Assembly (NCBI RefSeq): GCF_015354735.1
Contig: NZ_JACEFJ010000005.1
Coordinates: forward strand, 186,001 to 250,000
From: Pararhodonellum marinum
GTDB taxonomy: Bacteria > Bacteroidota > Bacteroidia > Cytophagales > Cyclobacteriaceae
Length of the DNA: 64,000 nucleotides
Direction of reading: 5' to 3'
The first letter of the stretch is position 1. Each line of letters begins with the position of its first letter. This document shows positions 9,474-18,833 of this stretch, one piece after another. Below the pieces are notes generated by a model. The model had not been told where the DNA came from, ran no database searches, and was given only the letters and a program-made list of their open reading frames with translations. A program made the position numbers and the translations under genes.

Positions 9474-10034
9474 TCAGACCTTCATGATTTCCGCTTCTTT
9501 TTTCTCCAGAAGCTCATCGATTTTGGTGGAATATTGATCGGTGAATTTTTGTACCCGTTCTTCTGCCCTTTTGATTTCATCTTCTGAGATGCCCTCTTTC
9601 TGCAGTTTCTTTAAGGCATCGTTGGTGTCTTTTCGGACGGTACGGATACTGATCTTGCCTGATTCACATTCCATTTTGGCCTGCTTGGCCAACGTTTTTC
9701 TTCTTTCCTCGGTAAGGGGAGGAATGGAAAGCAAGACGATTTCGCCATTGTTTTGAGGGGCAAGACCCAGGTCTGAATTGACGATGGCTTTTTCGATTTC
9801 ACTGATCAGGTTTCTTTCCCATGGTTTGATGGTCAGCGTCCTTGCATCAGGCGTGTTTATGGAAGCCACCTGTTGGATGGGTGTAGGAGCGCCGTAATAC
9901 GAAACCAATAACCCATCCAAAAGATTGGGCATGGCTTTGCCCGCACGGATCTTCAAAAGTTCACTGCTGGTATGTTCTACCGCTTTTTTCATCAATTCCT
10001 GTGTTTCTTCCAGTTGCAATTCAATTTCTTCCAT
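9474..10034 (-). CDS. frr: Ribosome recycling factor
   Basis: 186 residues, full family length. Together with EF-G it splits post-termination 70S ribosomes. The sequence shows the long three-helix bundle domain (residues about 1-30 and 105-186) with the small beta domain between (about 31-104). Typical segments are TSSELLKIRAGKAMPNLLDGL, here containing RAGKA, and the helix around SIRTVRKDTNDALKKLQK. It follows pyrH by nine bases on the same strand, the gene order found in many bacteria, and ends at a strong hairpin. Confidence 0.97.
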   Translation of the reverse strand: MEEIELQLEETQELMKKAVEHTSSELLKIRAGKAMPNLLDGLLVSYYGAPTPIQQVASINTPDARTLTIKPWERNLISEIEKAIVNSDLGLAPQNNGEIVLLSIPPLTEERRKTLAKQAKMECESGKISIRTVRKDTNDALKKLQKEGISEDEIKRAEERVQKFTDQYSTKIDELLEKKEAEIMKV

Positions 10035-10043
10035 GTCTTTAGC

Positions 10044-10757
10044 TTATTTTGAAGTGATTAAGGTGCCTACTTTTTCACCTTTTACAAGTTTTTCCAGGTT
10101 GCCGGGTTTGTTCATGTCAAAAACAATGATCGGCAGGTTATTTTCCTGACACAGGGTAAAGGCCGTCATGTCCATGATGTTGAGGTTTTTTTCATAGGCC
10201 TCTTGAAAGGATAGGGTGGTGTAACGGGTAGCGGTTTTGTCCTTTTCCGGATCGGAGGTATACACCCCGTCGACCCTTGTACCTTTTAGTACCACCTCAG
10301 CCTCTATTTCTATGGCCCTCAAACTGGCCGTGGAATCCGTAGTGAAATAAGGATTGCCGATTCCGGCGCCGAAGATCACAATCCTTCCTTTTTCCAAGTG
10401 TCGGATGGCCCTGCGGCGGATAAAGGGTTCGCAGACGCTTTCGATTTTAATCCCGGACATCAATCGGGTATAGTTGCCGTTTTGCTCCAAGGCACTCTGT
10501 AGTGCCATGGCATTGATGAGTGTGGCCAACATGCCCATGTAGTCTCCCTGTACCCGGTCTATGCCTACATTTTCAGCCTGAACTCCTCGAAAGATATTGC
10601 CTCCTCCGATCACGATGGCGATTTCTACCCCCAAATCCTTTACTTTTTTGATTTGTTTGGCGTATTGTTCAAGCCTTTTGGAGTCTATGCCATAGCTTTT
10701 TTCGCCCATTAAGGCTTCACCACTGAGTTTCAATAAAATTCTTTTGTACTTGATCAT
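10044..10757 (-). CDS. pyrH: UMP kinase
   Basis: 237 residues of the amino-acid-kinase fold. It phosphorylates UMP to UDP in pyrimidine synthesis in the cytoplasm, usually as a hexamer regulated by UTP and GTP. Recognisable are the N-terminal KLSGEAL (about 10-16), GGGNIFRG for phosphate binding, [13 protein letters not shown], and the [18 protein letters not shown]-like segment here reading [15 protein letters not shown]. The start is the ATG giving [12 protein letters not shown] good minus-strand -7 element lies about 63 bases upstream. It is cotranscribed with frr. Confidence 0.97.
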   Translation of the reverse strand: MIKYKRILLKLSGEALMGEKSYGIDSKRLEQYAKQIKKVKDLGVEIAIVIGGGNIFRGVQAENVGIDRVQGDYMGMLATLINAMALQSALEQNGNYTRLMSGIKIESVCEPFIRRRAIRHLEKGRIVIFGAGIGNPYFTTDSTASLRAIEIEAEVVLKGTRVDGVYTSDPEKDKTATRYTTLSFQEAYEKNLNIMDMTAFTLCQENNLPIIVFDMNKPGNLEKLVKGEKVGTLITSK

Positions 10758-10819
10758 TTTGGACTTTAATTGAGGCTTGGTTTAGCTGAAAATTGTTGGA
10801 TTGCTATTTATAAACTTGA

Positions 10820-10827
10820 CAAATATA
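10820..10827 (-). promoter_or_regulatory. -7 promoter element for pyrH-frr
   Basis: On the minus strand these bases read TATATTTG, a match to the Bacteroidota consensus TAnnTTTG, 63 bases upstream of the pyrH start. No convincing -33 TTG is seen at the right spacing. Confidence 0.5.
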
Positions 10828-10859
10828 ATTTCTAGTATTTAGAATATTAAATCCATTCA

Positions 10860-11354
10860 TCAAAATTGAATTAAAACCTGATTTTTTTCCACGCTTTGTC
10901 CTTGCTTGACTTTGATCTCTTTGACTATGCCATCTCCGGGAGATTTCAAAATATTTTCCATTTTCATGGCTTCCAATATCAACACTGCATCGCCCTGCCT
11001 GACTTGGTCTCCTACCTTGACTTTAATGTCAAAAATCAATCCAGGCATGGGGGCTTTGATGTCTTTGACCATGCTTTGATCTGGCAATTTCATGCCCAAT
11101 TTATCCAGCAAAATATCAAATTTATCTTGAATGGAGAGCACTGTACTCTTGTTGTTGATCCTCAGTTCCAATCGTTTTTCTTGGTGGTCAATTTCTATCA
11201 ATTCCAAAGTGTAAGATCGGTTTTCATGGATCACATGAAAGGTGCGGTCATTGATCTGATGGATATCTAGATCCAATAAAACCCCGTCAACACGAAAACC
11301 CTCTTCTTTTTTTTCTACATTTAATTTTTCTTGACCTATTGTTACTGAATACAT
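10860..11354 (-). CDS. Biotin carboxyl carrier protein of an acyl-CoA carboxylase
   Basis: 164 residues from the ATG at 11352-11354. The C-terminal biotinyl domain (about 95-164) carries EAMKMEN with the biotin-accepting Lys131, preceded by APMPGL. The N-terminal 90 residues resemble the region seen in propionyl/acetyl-CoA carboxylase carrier subunits of Bacteroidota rather than fatty-acid AccB. The frame stays open a further 36 codons upstream, but that part runs into the divergent aminopeptidase gene and is not protein-like. The partner carboxylase and carboxyltransferase genes are not next to it. Substrate (acetyl- or propionyl-CoA) is uncertain; MeaB at 62.5 kb shows the organism has methylmalonyl-CoA metabolism. 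Confidence 0.88.
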   Translation of the reverse strand: MYSVTIGQEKLNVEKKEEGFRVDGVLLDLDIHQINDRTFHVIHENRSYTLELIEIDHQEKRLELRINNKSTVLSIQDKFDILLDKLGMKLPDQSMVKDIKAPMPGLIFDIKVKVGDQVRQGDAVLILEAMKMENILKSPGDGIVKEIKVKQGQSVEKNQVLIQF

Positions 11355-11363
11355 TTTTCTAAT

Positions 11364-11375
11364 TTTAGCGCTAAA
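11364..11375. promoter_or_regulatory. 12-bp palindrome in a divergent promoter region
   Basis: TTTAGCGCTAAA is a perfect palindrome in the 48-base gap between the biotin carrier protein (minus) and the M1 peptidase (plus). Each strand also reads a near-consensus -7 element (TAATTTTA plus, TATATTTA minus), so it may be a shared symmetrical promoter or an operator. Confidence 0.35.
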
Positions 11376-11402
11376 TATACAATTAATCTTTAAAAGGCTT
11401 TT

Positions 11403-13976
11403 ATGAAAAGGAATTACCTCTTGGTTTTGGTGCTCGTTGCTCTTTTTCTCACCCAGTGTCAATCCAAAAAAAACGCCATCTCAGAAGTTGGAAAAACCCA
11501 AACGCCTCAGGTGGAAAGGGTAAAACCTTTGGCAAAAACCGTGGACTTGGTACAAAGAGAAGCCTTGATCGCTCAATACAGGTCAACCGAGGAAAGGAAA
11601 TTTGATTTACTGCATACATCTTTGGATCTTAGATTTGATTATGAACAAAAAAACGTCAGAGGAGTCGCAGAACTTACTTTAAAGCCGTTTTTTTATGAAC
11701 AAAATATCCTGCATCTGGATGCTAAGGACTTTGAGATTCATGAAATTTCACTGCTCAATCCGAAAGAAGCTAGGGAGTTGGCCTTCAGATATGATCAGCA
11801 AAAGGTTGAAATCTATCTTCCCAAAACATACACTGCCAAAGATACCATTCATTTGAAGATGCGGTATACCGCTTATCCTGAAAAGGGGAGCGGTATGGGC
11901 AGTCAGGCAATTACAGATAACAAAGGGCTTTATTTTGTCAATACCAAAGGAAATGATGGATTGCCTGATCAGATTTGGACACAAGGTGAGACCGAGCACA
12001 ATTCAAAATGGTATCCTACCATTGACAGCCCCAATGAGAGAGCCACACAGGAAATCAAGTTAAATGTGCCCAATAAATATGTGACCATCAGCAACGGGAT
12101 TAAGGTAGGCCAAACAGGTCACGCTGACGGAAGCCGAACGGACCACTGGAAAATGGAATTGCCCCATGCCCCTTATTTGGCGGCAGTAGTCGTAGGGGAC
12201 TTTGTCAAAATTGAGGACCAATGGGAAGACATACCACTGGGCTATTGGGTAGAGCCAGAATTCAAGGAAGGGGCTAAACTCGTCTTTAAAAATACGCCGG
12301 AAATGATTGGCTTTTTTTCTGAATTGTTGGATGTCCGGTTTCCTTGGCCTAAGTATGACCAAGTGGTGGTCAGGGATTTTGTGTCGGGAGCCATGGAAAA
12401 CACCACAATCTCAGTTTTTATGGAGGGGCTTAACCTGAATGAAAGGGAGGCCATTGACCATGATTGGGATGGGATCATCGCCCATGAGCTTTTTCACCAG
12501 TGGTTTGGCAATTATGTCACCACTGAATCTTGGTCTCATCTTCCATTAAATGAAGCCTTTGCCAATTATTCGGAATACTTGTGGGATGAGTATAAATATG
12601 GAAGGGATGATGCAGACATCGGTCATGTATCCGAAATGGAGCAATATCTGGCCGAATCAGAAGAAAAAAAAGAAGATTTGATCCGGTTTTACTATGACAC
12701 CCCGGAAGACATGTTTGACAGCCATTCCTATGCCAAAGGTGGCAGGGTGCTGCATATGTTGCGTAAATACCTCGGTGATGAGGCTTTCTTCGAAGGCTTG
12801 CGCCTTTATCTCAAGCAAAATGCTTTTTCCAGTGTGGAAATCCATGATCTGAGGCTGGCCTTTGAAAAGGTCTCCGGTAAAGACCTGAATTGGTTTTTCA
12901 ACCAATGGTTTCTGGATGCAGGTCATCCCATCCTCGAGGTAGACTTTGACATGAGTGAGCCTGATAACATCCTGCTGACCGTTGCCCAAAGACAAGACAT
13001 GGCTTCTGCCCCGCTTTATAAGCTTCCTTTCAAAGTAAGCTGGTATAAAAAAGGGGAGCGCTTTGAAAAAACCTTTATGCTCGAAAGGGGAATGGATTAT
13101 TTTGCTTTGGAAAATGGTCCAGGTACGGATATGGTGCTTTTTGATGAATCTTTGGAAGTATTATCTCAGAAAATCACCTACCGAGATGCTGACCATTTTA
13201 AGAAGCAAGCGTTGGAATCCCATTTCGGAATTGCCCGCTATGAGGCCCTAGACAGTCTAAGCCAGCATTACCAAGACGAGGTACAGACCTTGGAAGCGTT
13301 GTATGCCGCCATGGGAGACAAGTTCTGGGCCAACCGCAACCTTGCCCTGACCCGGCTTTCAGCCTTTGACGATATTCAGCAACTTCCAGATTTCTGGGAA
13401 GAAAAAATTTTCCAGTTGGCGGAATATGACCCCAAAAACTCCGTTCGCTCCACAGCCATTGAATTGCTCAACAAGATCAATCCGGATAAATATGCGATGA
13501 TGTTTTACCGACTCCTCAATGATCCTTCCTATTACGTGGCTGGATCTGCTTTGGAGGCATTTCTGGAAGGCAACCATGGAATGGACAAGGAGGCAGTGGT
13601 CAAACGCTTCGAGCATGAAAACAACATCCGGATTTTAGTCCCTCTGGCCGATTATTTTACCCGCAATGCAGTGCCGGACAAGGATCTTTGGTTTCAGAAG
13701 AAGGTGGAGGCCTTGCAGGGCGAATCCTTATATTATTTCATCGGCTACTATGGGGACTATTTTGTAAAAGTCAAGCAGTCCAACCAAACCATGGCCATTG
13801 ACAAACTGTATGATCTGGCCAAAAACCATCAGGCTTATTATATCAGGCTAGGCGCTTTCCAATCCCTTTTTGGTTTTATTGACAAAAAAGGTATTCCTGA
13901 AAAAGTGAAGAATTTGTATGAATCCGAGACCAACGAGTTGGTCAAAAGGTATCAGGAATTTTACCTTGATATCTAG
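11403..13976 (+). CDS. M1-family zinc aminopeptidase, lipoprotein
   Basis: 857 residues. A lipoprotein signal ends at Cys19 (LFLTQC), so the enzyme is anchored in the cell envelope. It has the substrate-recognition GAMEN motif at 329-333 and the zinc site HELFHQ with His361, His365 and Glu384 (exact HExxH-x18-E spacing). The N-terminal saddle (about 45-260) and catalytic domain are followed by a long C-terminal region (about 560-857) with helical repeats like those of ERAP-type enzymes. It should remove N-terminal residues from peptides outside the cytoplasm, supporting peptide nutrition. It is monocistronic and divergent from the biotin carrier gene. Confidence 0.95.
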   Translation: MKRNYLLVLVLVALFLTQCQSKKNAISEVGKTQTPQVERVKPLAKTVDLVQREALIAQYRSTEERKFDLLHTSLDLRFDYEQKNVRGVAELTLKPFFYEQNILHLDAKDFEIHEISLLNPKEARELAFRYDQQKVEIYLPKTYTAKDTIHLKMRYTAYPEKGSGMGSQAITDNKGLYFVNTKGNDGLPDQIWTQGETEHNSKWYPTIDSPNERATQEIKLNVPNKYVTISNGIKVGQTGHADGSRTDHWKMELPHAPYLAAVVVGDFVKIEDQWEDIPLGYWVEPEFKEGAKLVFKNTPEMIGFFSELLDVRFPWPKYDQVVVRDFVSGAMENTTISVFMEGLNLNEREAIDHDWDGIIAHELFHQWFGNYVTTESWSHLPLNEAFANYSEYLWDEYKYGRDDADIGHVSEMEQYLAESEEKKEDLIRFYYDTPEDMFDSHSYAKGGRVLHMLRKYLGDEAFFEGLRLYLKQNAFSSVEIHDLRLAFEKVSGKDLNWFFNQWFLDAGHPILEVDFDMSEPDNILLTVAQRQDMASAPLYKLPFKVSWYKKGERFEKTFMLERGMDYFALENGPGTDMVLFDESLEVLSQKITYRDADHFKKQALESHFGIARYEALDSLSQHYQDEVQTLEALYAAMGDKFWANRNLALTRLSAFDDIQQLPDFWEEKIFQLAEYDPKNSVRSTAIELLNKINPDKYAMMFYRLLNDPSYYVAGSALEAFLEGNHGMDKEAVVKRFEHENNIRILVPLADYFTRNAVPDKDLWFQKKVEALQGESLYYFIGYYGDYFVKVKQSNQTMAIDKLYDLAKNHQAYYIRLGAFQSLFGFIDKKGIPEKVKNLYESETNELVKRYQEFYLDI

Positions 13977-14056
13977 TGCTTTAATCCCTAATCTTCTGTA
14001 GCTGAAACGTTTGAAAATGGCAAAATAAAATTTTCGGGGATTTTTTTCTTTTAATT

Positions 14057-14086
14057 TTGAATGTTTCAGAAAAGGGTATAATTTTG
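14057..14086 (+). promoter_or_regulatory. Promoter of the tRNA-Tyr/Gly/Thr-tuf operon
   Basis: A -33 TTG (14057-14059), exactly 19 bases of spacer and a -7 TAATTTTG (14079-14086) match the Bacteroidota housekeeping consensus. It lies 58 bases before tRNA-Tyr. Confidence 0.7.
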
Positions 14087-14144
14087 CCATCCGTTAAAGA
14101 AGGCAAAAGGTCTTTAAAGCGGTTAAAAACCAAAAAAATCAGTT

Positions 14145-14229
14145 GGGGGAATACCAAAGCGGCCAACTGGGACGGACTGTAAATCCGTTGACTTATGTCT
14201 TCACAGGTTCGAATCCTGTTTCCCCCACT
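14145..14229 (+). tRNA. tRNA-Tyr (anticodon GTA)
   Basis: 85 nucleotides with acceptor GGGGGAA paired to TTCCCCC, a long variable arm as expected for tRNA-Tyr, T-loop GGTTCGAATCC and anticodon loop containing GTA. The CCA end is not encoded. First of three tRNA genes before tuf, the same Tyr-Gly-Thr-tuf order as in proteobacteria. Confidence 0.97.
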
Positions 14230-14250
14230 TTTATTATCGGCAAAATGTGT

Positions 14251-14258
14251 TAATTTTG
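14251..14258 (+). promoter_or_regulatory. Internal -7 element before tRNA-Gly
   Basis: TAATTTTG followed by CAGTTCG, resembling the TAnnTTTGCAGTCC elements of the ribosomal operons, lies about 14 bases before tRNA-Gly. Position accurate to about two bases. Because it lies only about 20 bases after tRNA-Tyr it may be a secondary promoter. Confidence 0.45.
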
Positions 14259-14272
14259 CAGTTCGTAAAAAT

Positions 14273-14345
14273 GCGGGAGTAGCTCAGTTGGTAGAGCGGC
14301 AGCCTTCCAAGCTGCAGGTCGCGGGTTCGAGCCTCGTCTCCCGCT
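14273..14345 (+). tRNA. tRNA-Gly (anticodon TCC)
   Basis: 73 nucleotides. Acceptor GCGGGAG pairs with CTCCCGC; anticodon stem GCAGC/GCTGC encloses loop CTTCCAA, giving TCC. D-arm and T-arm (GCGGG TTCGAGC CTCGT) are regular. No encoded CCA. Confidence 0.97.
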
Positions 14346-14379
14346 CTATGCTTTTAATAGCATAAGGGTAATGTAATCA

Positions 14380-14451
14380 GCCGACGTAGCTCAGGGGTAG
14401 AGTGCTTCCTTGGTAAGGAAGAGGTCACGGGTTCAAATCCCGTCGTTGGCT
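14380..14451 (+). tRNA. tRNA-Thr (anticodon GGT)
   Basis: 72 nucleotides. Acceptor GCCGACG pairs with CGTTGGC (one G-T pair); anticodon stem CTTCC/GGAAG encloses TTGGTAA, giving GGT. No encoded CCA. It lies 63 bases before tuf and is probably processed from the same transcript. Confidence 0.97.
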
Positions 14452-14514
14452 CAGATACATTGAAAATTAAATAAATTTATTTCAAACACTAACTAAAACA
14501 GAGGATTTTCACGC

Positions 14515-15702
14515 ATGGCAAAAGCAACCTTTGACCGTTCCAAACCGCACGTAAACATCGGTACGATTGGTCACGTAGACCATGGAAAGACAACATTGAC
14601 TGCTGCCATTACTAAGGTATTGGCGGAAAAGGGTCTTTCTGAATTAAGAGATTTCTCTTCTATCGACAATGCTCCCGAAGAAAAAGAAAGAGGTATCACT
14701 ATCAACACATCTCACGTAGAGTATCAGACTGAGAAGAGACACTACGCGCACGTAGACTGTCCTGGTCACGCTGACTACGTTAAAAACATGGTAACAGGTG
14801 CTGCCCAGATGGACGGTGCAATATTGGTAGTAGCAGCTACTGATGGACCTATGCCTCAAACAAGAGAGCATATCCTGCTTGCCCGTCAGGTAGGTGTACC
14901 AGCTCTAGTGGTATTTTTGAATAAAGTAGACATGGTGGATGATCCAGAACTGCTTGAATTGGTAGACATGGAAGTAAGAGAATTGCTTTCTTTCTATGAA
15001 TTTGACGGGGACAACATCCCTGTGATCCAAGGATCAGCTCTTGGTGCCTTGAATGGCGAAGCCAAGTGGGTAGATACCGTAATGGAATTGATGAATGCAG
15101 TAGATGAGCACATTCCGCTTCCTGAGCGTTTGATCGACAAGGACTTTTTGATGCCAGTGGAAGACGTGTTCTCCATCACTGGTCGTGGTACAGTGGCTAC
15201 TGGTAGAATCGAAAGAGGAGTAATCAACTCCGGTGATCCAGTGGACATCATCGGTATGGGAGCTCAGGGATTGAAGTCTACCGTAACTGGAGTGGAAATG
15301 TTCCGTAAGATTTTGGACAGAGGTGAAGCTGGTGACAACGTTGGTTTGTTGCTTAGAGGCATCGAAAAATCCCAAATCAAAAGAGGAATGATCATCTGTA
15401 AACCAAACTCTGTAAAGCCACACGCTTTATTCAAAGCAGAAGTTTACGTACTTTCAAAAGAAGAAGGTGGACGTCATACTCCATTCTTTAACAAATACCG
15501 TCCTCAGTTCTACTTGAGAACCACAGATGTAACCGGTGAGATCATGCTTCCTGAAAATGTGGAGATGGTAATGCCAGGTGATAACGTGACCATTGAAGTG
15601 ACTTTGATCAACAAAGTGGCTTTGGAAAAAGGTCTTCGTTTTGCGATCCGTGAGGGTGGTAGAACAGTAGGAGCCGGTCAGGTTACTGAAATTCTTGACT
15701 AA
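14515..15702 (+). CDS. tuf: Elongation factor Tu
   Basis: 395 residues. The G domain (1-205) has GHVDHGKT at 19-26, DCPGH and NKVD; domains 2 and 3 follow (about 210-395) with the conserved GRTVGAGQV end. It delivers aminoacyl-tRNA to the ribosome in the cytoplasm. It stands downstream of three tRNA genes and upstream of tRNA-Trp/secE, not in the str operon with fusA, and it is the only tuf copy in this window. A terminator hairpin follows 24 bases after the stop. Confidence 0.98.
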   Translation: MAKATFDRSKPHVNIGTIGHVDHGKTTLTAAITKVLAEKGLSELRDFSSIDNAPEEKERGITINTSHVEYQTEKRHYAHVDCPGHADYVKNMVTGAAQMDGAILVVAATDGPMPQTREHILLARQVGVPALVVFLNKVDMVDDPELLELVDMEVRELLSFYEFDGDNIPVIQGSALGALNGEAKWVDTVMELMNAVDEHIPLPERLIDKDFLMPVEDVFSITGRGTVATGRIERGVINSGDPVDIIGMGAQGLKSTVTGVEMFRKILDRGEAGDNVGLLLRGIEKSQIKRGMIICKPNSVKPHALFKAEVYVLSKEEGGRHTPFFNKYRPQFYLRTTDVTGEIMLPENVEMVMPGDNVTIEVTLINKVALEKGLRFAIREGGRTVGAGQVTEILD

Positions 15703-15725
15703 TCACACATTATCAATATTTATTC

Positions 15726-15765
15726 AAATGCGATCTTGAAGTTTTTCGGGATCGCATTTGTTTCT
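15726..15765 (+). terminator. Terminator after tuf
   Basis: A 10-bp perfect stem (15726-15735 with 15750-15759) with a 14-base loop is followed by GTTTCTTT. It separates tuf from the tRNA-Trp/secE operon, whose promoter overlaps its end. Confidence 0.75.
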
Positions 15766-15788
15766 TTGGACATAGTTGTGTAATTTTG
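15758..15788 (+). promoter_or_regulatory. Promoter of tRNA-Trp-secE-nusG-rplKAJL
   Basis: TTG at 15758-15760, a 20-base spacer and TAATTTTG at 15781-15788, followed directly by CAGTCC. The same TTTGCAGTCC block marks the rpsL and rplC promoters. Confidence 0.7.
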
Positions 15789-15814
15789 CAGTCCTTTTGG
15801 GGGCTTAAATTTCT

Positions 15815-15885
15815 ACGGGCATAGTTCAATGGTAGAATAGCGGTCTCCAAAACCGTTGATGGGAGTTCGAATCTCTCTGCCCGTG
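15815..15885 (+). tRNA. tRNA-Trp (anticodon CCA)
   Basis: 71 nucleotides. Acceptor ACGGGCA pairs with TGCCCGT; anticodon loop CTCCAAA gives CCA. The 3' CCA is not encoded. It lies 18 bases before secE, as in many bacteria where tRNA-Trp leads the secE operon. Confidence 0.97.
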
Positions 15886-15903
15886 CAATCAAATAGTATA
15901 ACC

Positions 15904-16092
15904 ATGAATGTAAAAAATTTTGTTGTCGAGTCCATCGATGAGATGAAAAACAAGGTCACTTGGCCGAAGTATTCATCTTTACAAAATAGTGCTGTATTGG
16001 TTCTTGTTGCCTCATTGATATTTGCCTTGGTAATCGGGGTAATTGATCTGGGTTTCGAGAACCTGATGAAGTGGTTTTATGACTTATTTTAA
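15904..16092 (+). CDS. secE: Protein translocase subunit SecE
   Basis: 62 residues, the short single-span form. A cytoplasmic amphipathic helix contains the conserved KVTWPKY (about 17-23), then one membrane helix (about 30-52). It clamps SecY in the inner-membrane translocon. The start chosen is the ATG at 15904; the frame is open upstream into the tRNA gene, which cannot be coding. Confidence 0.95.
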   Translation: MNVKNFVVESIDEMKNKVTWPKYSSLQNSAVLVLVASLIFALVIGVIDLGFENLMKWFYDLF

Positions 16093-16109
16093 TAGAATAT
16101 AAATTACGG

Positions 16110-16667
16110 ATGGCTGAACACAAATGGTACGTACTCCGGGTGGTAGCCGGGCAAGAGAAGAAAGCGAAGACTTATCTCGACAATGAAATTGCCCGTCAAA
16201 AACTTGATGAATTTATTCCTGAAGTTTTGATACCAGCAGAGAAGGTTTACGAGATGCGCAATGGTAAAAAGCGGGTCAGGGAGAGAAATTTCTTTCCGGG
16301 CTATGTTTTGGTCAATGCGGATCTGACCAACGGTGAGGCCAATCACGTGATTACAAGCATTCCGGGTGTTATCGGTTTCTTAGGATCAAACCAAGGGGGG
16401 GCTTCCAAAACCCCTGAACCATTACGGCAGTCAGAAGTCAACCGGATCTTAGGTCGGGTTGAGGAGATTGATGAGTTTGCGGAGAAACTGGATACGCCAT
16501 TTATAGTAGGAGAGACCATAAAAGTAATGGATGGTCCCTTCAGTGGCTTCTCGGGAACAATAGAAGAGGTATTTGAAGACAAGAAAAAACTCAATGTTAT
16601 GGTGAAGATTTTCGGTCGAAATACCCCAGTAGAATTAAACTTTATACAAGTAGAAAAACAAGATTAG
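16110..16667 (+). CDS. nusG: Transcription termination/antitermination factor NusG
   Basis: 185 residues. The N-terminal NGN domain (about 3-115, starting with [15 protein letters not shown]) binds RNA polymerase, and the C-terminal KOW domain (about 130-185, [16 protein letters not shown]) binds Rho or S10. It couples transcription with translation. It lies 17 bases after secE and four before rplK. Confidence 0.97.
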   Translation: MAEHKWYVLRVVAGQEKKAKTYLDNEIARQKLDEFIPEVLIPAEKVYEMRNGKKRVRERNFFPGYVLVNADLTNGEANHVITSIPGVIGFLGSNQGGASKTPEPLRQSEVNRILGRVEEIDEFAEKLDTPFIVGETIKVMDGPFSGFSGTIEEVFEDKKKLNVMVKIFGRNTPVELNFIQVEKQD

Positions 16668-16670
16668 GAA

Positions 16671-17114
16671 ATGGCTAAGGAAATCACTGGTTATCTGAAA
16701 TTACAGGTGAAAGGTGGTCAGGCTAATCCATCTCCTCCGGTTGGTCCTGCCCTTGGATCCAAGGGTTTGAACATCATGGAGTTCTGTAAGCAGTTCAATG
16801 CCAGAACTCAGGAAAAAATGGGACAAATTGTTCCTGTACTTATCACGATTTATTCGGATAAGACGTTTGATTTTGTAGTCAAAACCCCTCCGGCAGCAAA
16901 CATGCTGATAGAGGCGGCCAAAATCAAAAGTGGCTCTGCTGAGCCCAACAGGAAGAAAGTAGGTTCTGTATCCTGGGATCAGGTAAAAGAAATTGCTGAG
17001 GTGAAAATGCCTGACCTGAATGCCTTCAAGATTGAATCAGCGATGAAAATGATCGCCGGTACAGCAAGAAGCATGGGAATCACAGTTTCAGGAAAAGCTC
17101 CTTGGGAGGAATAA
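16671..17114 (+). CDS. rplK: 50S ribosomal protein L11
   Basis: 147 residues. The N-terminal domain shows the proline-rich [13 protein letters not shown] (about 21-33), the thiostrepton-sensitive region; the C-terminal domain binds the GTPase-associated region of 23S rRNA. It lies three bases after nusG and ten before rplA in the usual L11-L1 order. Confidence 0.98.
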   Translation: MAKEITGYLKLQVKGGQANPSPPVGPALGSKGLNIMEFCKQFNARTQEKMGQIVPVLITIYSDKTFDFVVKTPPAANMLIEAAKIKSGSAEPNRKKVGSVSWDQVKEIAEVKMPDLNAFKIESAMKMIAGTARSMGITVSGKAPWEE

Positions 17115-17124
17115 AATCAAAAAA

Positions 17125-17823
17125 ATGGCTAAGTTAACAAAAAAGCAAAAAGAAGCTCTTTCTAAGTACGACGCAAGCCAACAGTACTCCCTGGCTGAAG
17201 CTTCTTCAATCGTCAAAGACATCACACTTACCAAGTTTGATGCATCTGTTGATCTTGATGTCCGATTGGGCGTGGATCCTCGGAAGGCAGACCAAATGGT
17301 AAGAGGAGTGGTGGCTTTGCCTCATGGAACGGGAAAAGAAATCAAAGTTTTGGTTTTGTGTACCCCTGACAAAGTAGAGGAAGCGAAAGAAGCTGGTGCA
17401 GACTATGTTGGTTTAGACGATTATATCGCCAAGATTGAAGGTGGGTGGACTGACATTGACGTCATCATCACTACACCTAGTGTCATGGCTAAAGTGGGTC
17501 GTTTAGGTAGAGTTTTGGGTCCAAGAGGCTTGATGCCCAACCCAAAATCAGGAACTGTGACCATGGAAGTGGGCAAAGCAGTTAGAGAAGTTAAAGCTGG
17601 AAAGATAGACTTTAAAGTAGACAAGTTCGGAATCATCCATGCCAGTGTTGGCAAGGTGTCTTTTACCCCTGAGAAAATTCAGGAAAATGTGAAAGAATTG
17701 GTGATGACCATCTCTAAATTAAAGCCTGCTTCTTCCAAAGGTACTTATTTTAAAAGCATCCATTTGTCGAGCACCATGTCGCCAGGCATCATCGTAGATA
17801 AAGGGAGTATTCAAGGAATTTAA
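17125..17823 (+). CDS. rplA: 50S ribosomal protein L1
   Basis: 232 residues. L1 forms the mobile L1 stalk that helps release deacylated tRNA. The L1 signature around [20 protein letters not shown] is plain near residues 127-147. In many bacteria L1 represses the L11 operon by binding its mRNA; no such leader could be recognised here. Two bases separate it from rplJ. Confidence 0.98.
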   Translation: MAKLTKKQKEALSKYDASQQYSLAEASSIVKDITLTKFDASVDLDVRLGVDPRKADQMVRGVVALPHGTGKEIKVLVLCTPDKVEEAKEAGADYVGLDDYIAKIEGGWTDIDVIITTPSVMAKVGRLGRVLGPRGLMPNPKSGTVTMEVGKAVREVKAGKIDFKVDKFGIIHASVGKVSFTPEKIQENVKELVMTISKLKPASSKGTYFKSIHLSSTMSPGIIVDKGSIQGI

Positions 17824-17825
17824 TC

Positions 17826-18365
17826 ATGACTAGAGACGAGAAACAAGTAATAATCGAAGGTCTTACTGAGAAATTCAAGGAAACCCCGCATTTCTATATT
17901 ACAGATGCATCCGGTTTCAGTGTCGCTCAGATCAATGCCTTTAGAAAAGTGTGTTTTGAAAAAGGTGTAGAGTACAAAGTGTACAAAAACACCTTGATCA
18001 AAAAGGCGCTTGAAAATCAGGAAGCTGATTATTCAACCTTATCAGAACAAGCGCTTAAAGGATTTTCAGGAATCATTTTCTCTCCTGAAACTTCAAACCT
18101 TCCTGCCAAAATCCTAATTGACTTTAGGAAAAAGTTGGGGAAAAAAGCAACCAAACCTGCGCTCAAAGGAGCTTCTATAGATACGGACGTTTTCATCGGT
18201 GAAGAAAACCTTGAATTACTGTCCAAACTTAAATCTAAAGAAGAACTTCTGGGAGAGGTCATCGGATTGCTCCAATCTCCAGCCAAAAATGTGATCTCCG
18301 CTCTACAAAGCGGTCAGCATACCTTGGCAGGTTTGGTCAAAACACTCTCCGAAAGGGAATCATAA
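17826..18365 (+). CDS. rplJ: 50S ribosomal protein L10
   Basis: 179 residues. An N-terminal globular rRNA-binding domain (about 1-135) is followed by the C-terminal helix that carries L7/L12 dimers. It contains FRKVCFEKGVEYKVYKNTL. It lies two bases after rplA and 48 before rplL, and forms the stalk base that recruits translational GTPases. Confidence 0.97.
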   Translation: MTRDEKQVIIEGLTEKFKETPHFYITDASGFSVAQINAFRKVCFEKGVEYKVYKNTLIKKALENQEADYSTLSEQALKGFSGIIFSPETSNLPAKILIDFRKKLGKKATKPALKGASIDTDVFIGEENLELLSKLKSKEELLGEVIGLLQSPAKNVISALQSGQHTLAGLVKTLSERES

Positions 18366-18413
18366 TTTCAATCAATTCAATCAGTAACAAACAACAATTA
18401 AATTTATAATACA

Positions 18414-18794
18414 ATGGCAGATCTTAAAGCATTCGCTGAGCAGTTGGTAAACTTGACTGTTAAAGAGGTTAGTGAGTTAGCCGCTATTTTGAAGGACGAG
18501 TATGGCATCGAGCCTGCTGCTGCAGCAGCTACAGTAGTAGCTGGTGGTGCAGGAGCTGGTGAAGCAGCCGCTGAAGAAGAAAAAACTTCTTTTGACGTTA
18601 TTTTGAAAGCCGCAGGCGGAGCAAAATTGGCAGTGGTTAAACTTGTAAAAGAATTGACCGGTCTTGGCCTGAAAGAAGCTAAAGAAGTAGTAGACTCTGC
18701 TCCTAAAGCCATCAAAGAAGGCATCGCAAAAGACGAGGCTGAAGCACTTAAGAAGTCTCTTGAGGAAGCTGGTGCTGAAGTAGAGATTAAATAA
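18414..18794 (+). CDS. rplL: 50S ribosomal protein L7/L12
   Basis: 126 residues. The N-terminal dimerisation helices (1-32), an Ala/Gly-rich hinge (about 36-52), and the C-terminal factor-binding domain with [21 protein letters not shown]-type residues (about 83-101) are all visible. It is the multi-copy stalk protein that stimulates EF-Tu and EF-G. A strong hairpin follows, between it and rpoB. Confidence 0.98.
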   Translation: MADLKAFAEQLVNLTVKEVSELAAILKDEYGIEPAAAAATVVAGGAGAGEAAAEEEKTSFDVILKAAGGAKLAVVKLVKELTGLGLKEAKEVVDSAPKAIKEGIAKDEAEALKKSLEEAGAEVEIK

Positions 18795-18833
18795 TTTGAA
18801 TAACCTTGCCAATTAGGTAATGGTTATCCAAAG

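Noticed and set aside
11355-11462. 36-codon N-terminal extension of the biotin carrier protein
   Set aside because: It would cross the divergent promoter and overlap the aminopeptidase start; the family start is at MYSVTIG.
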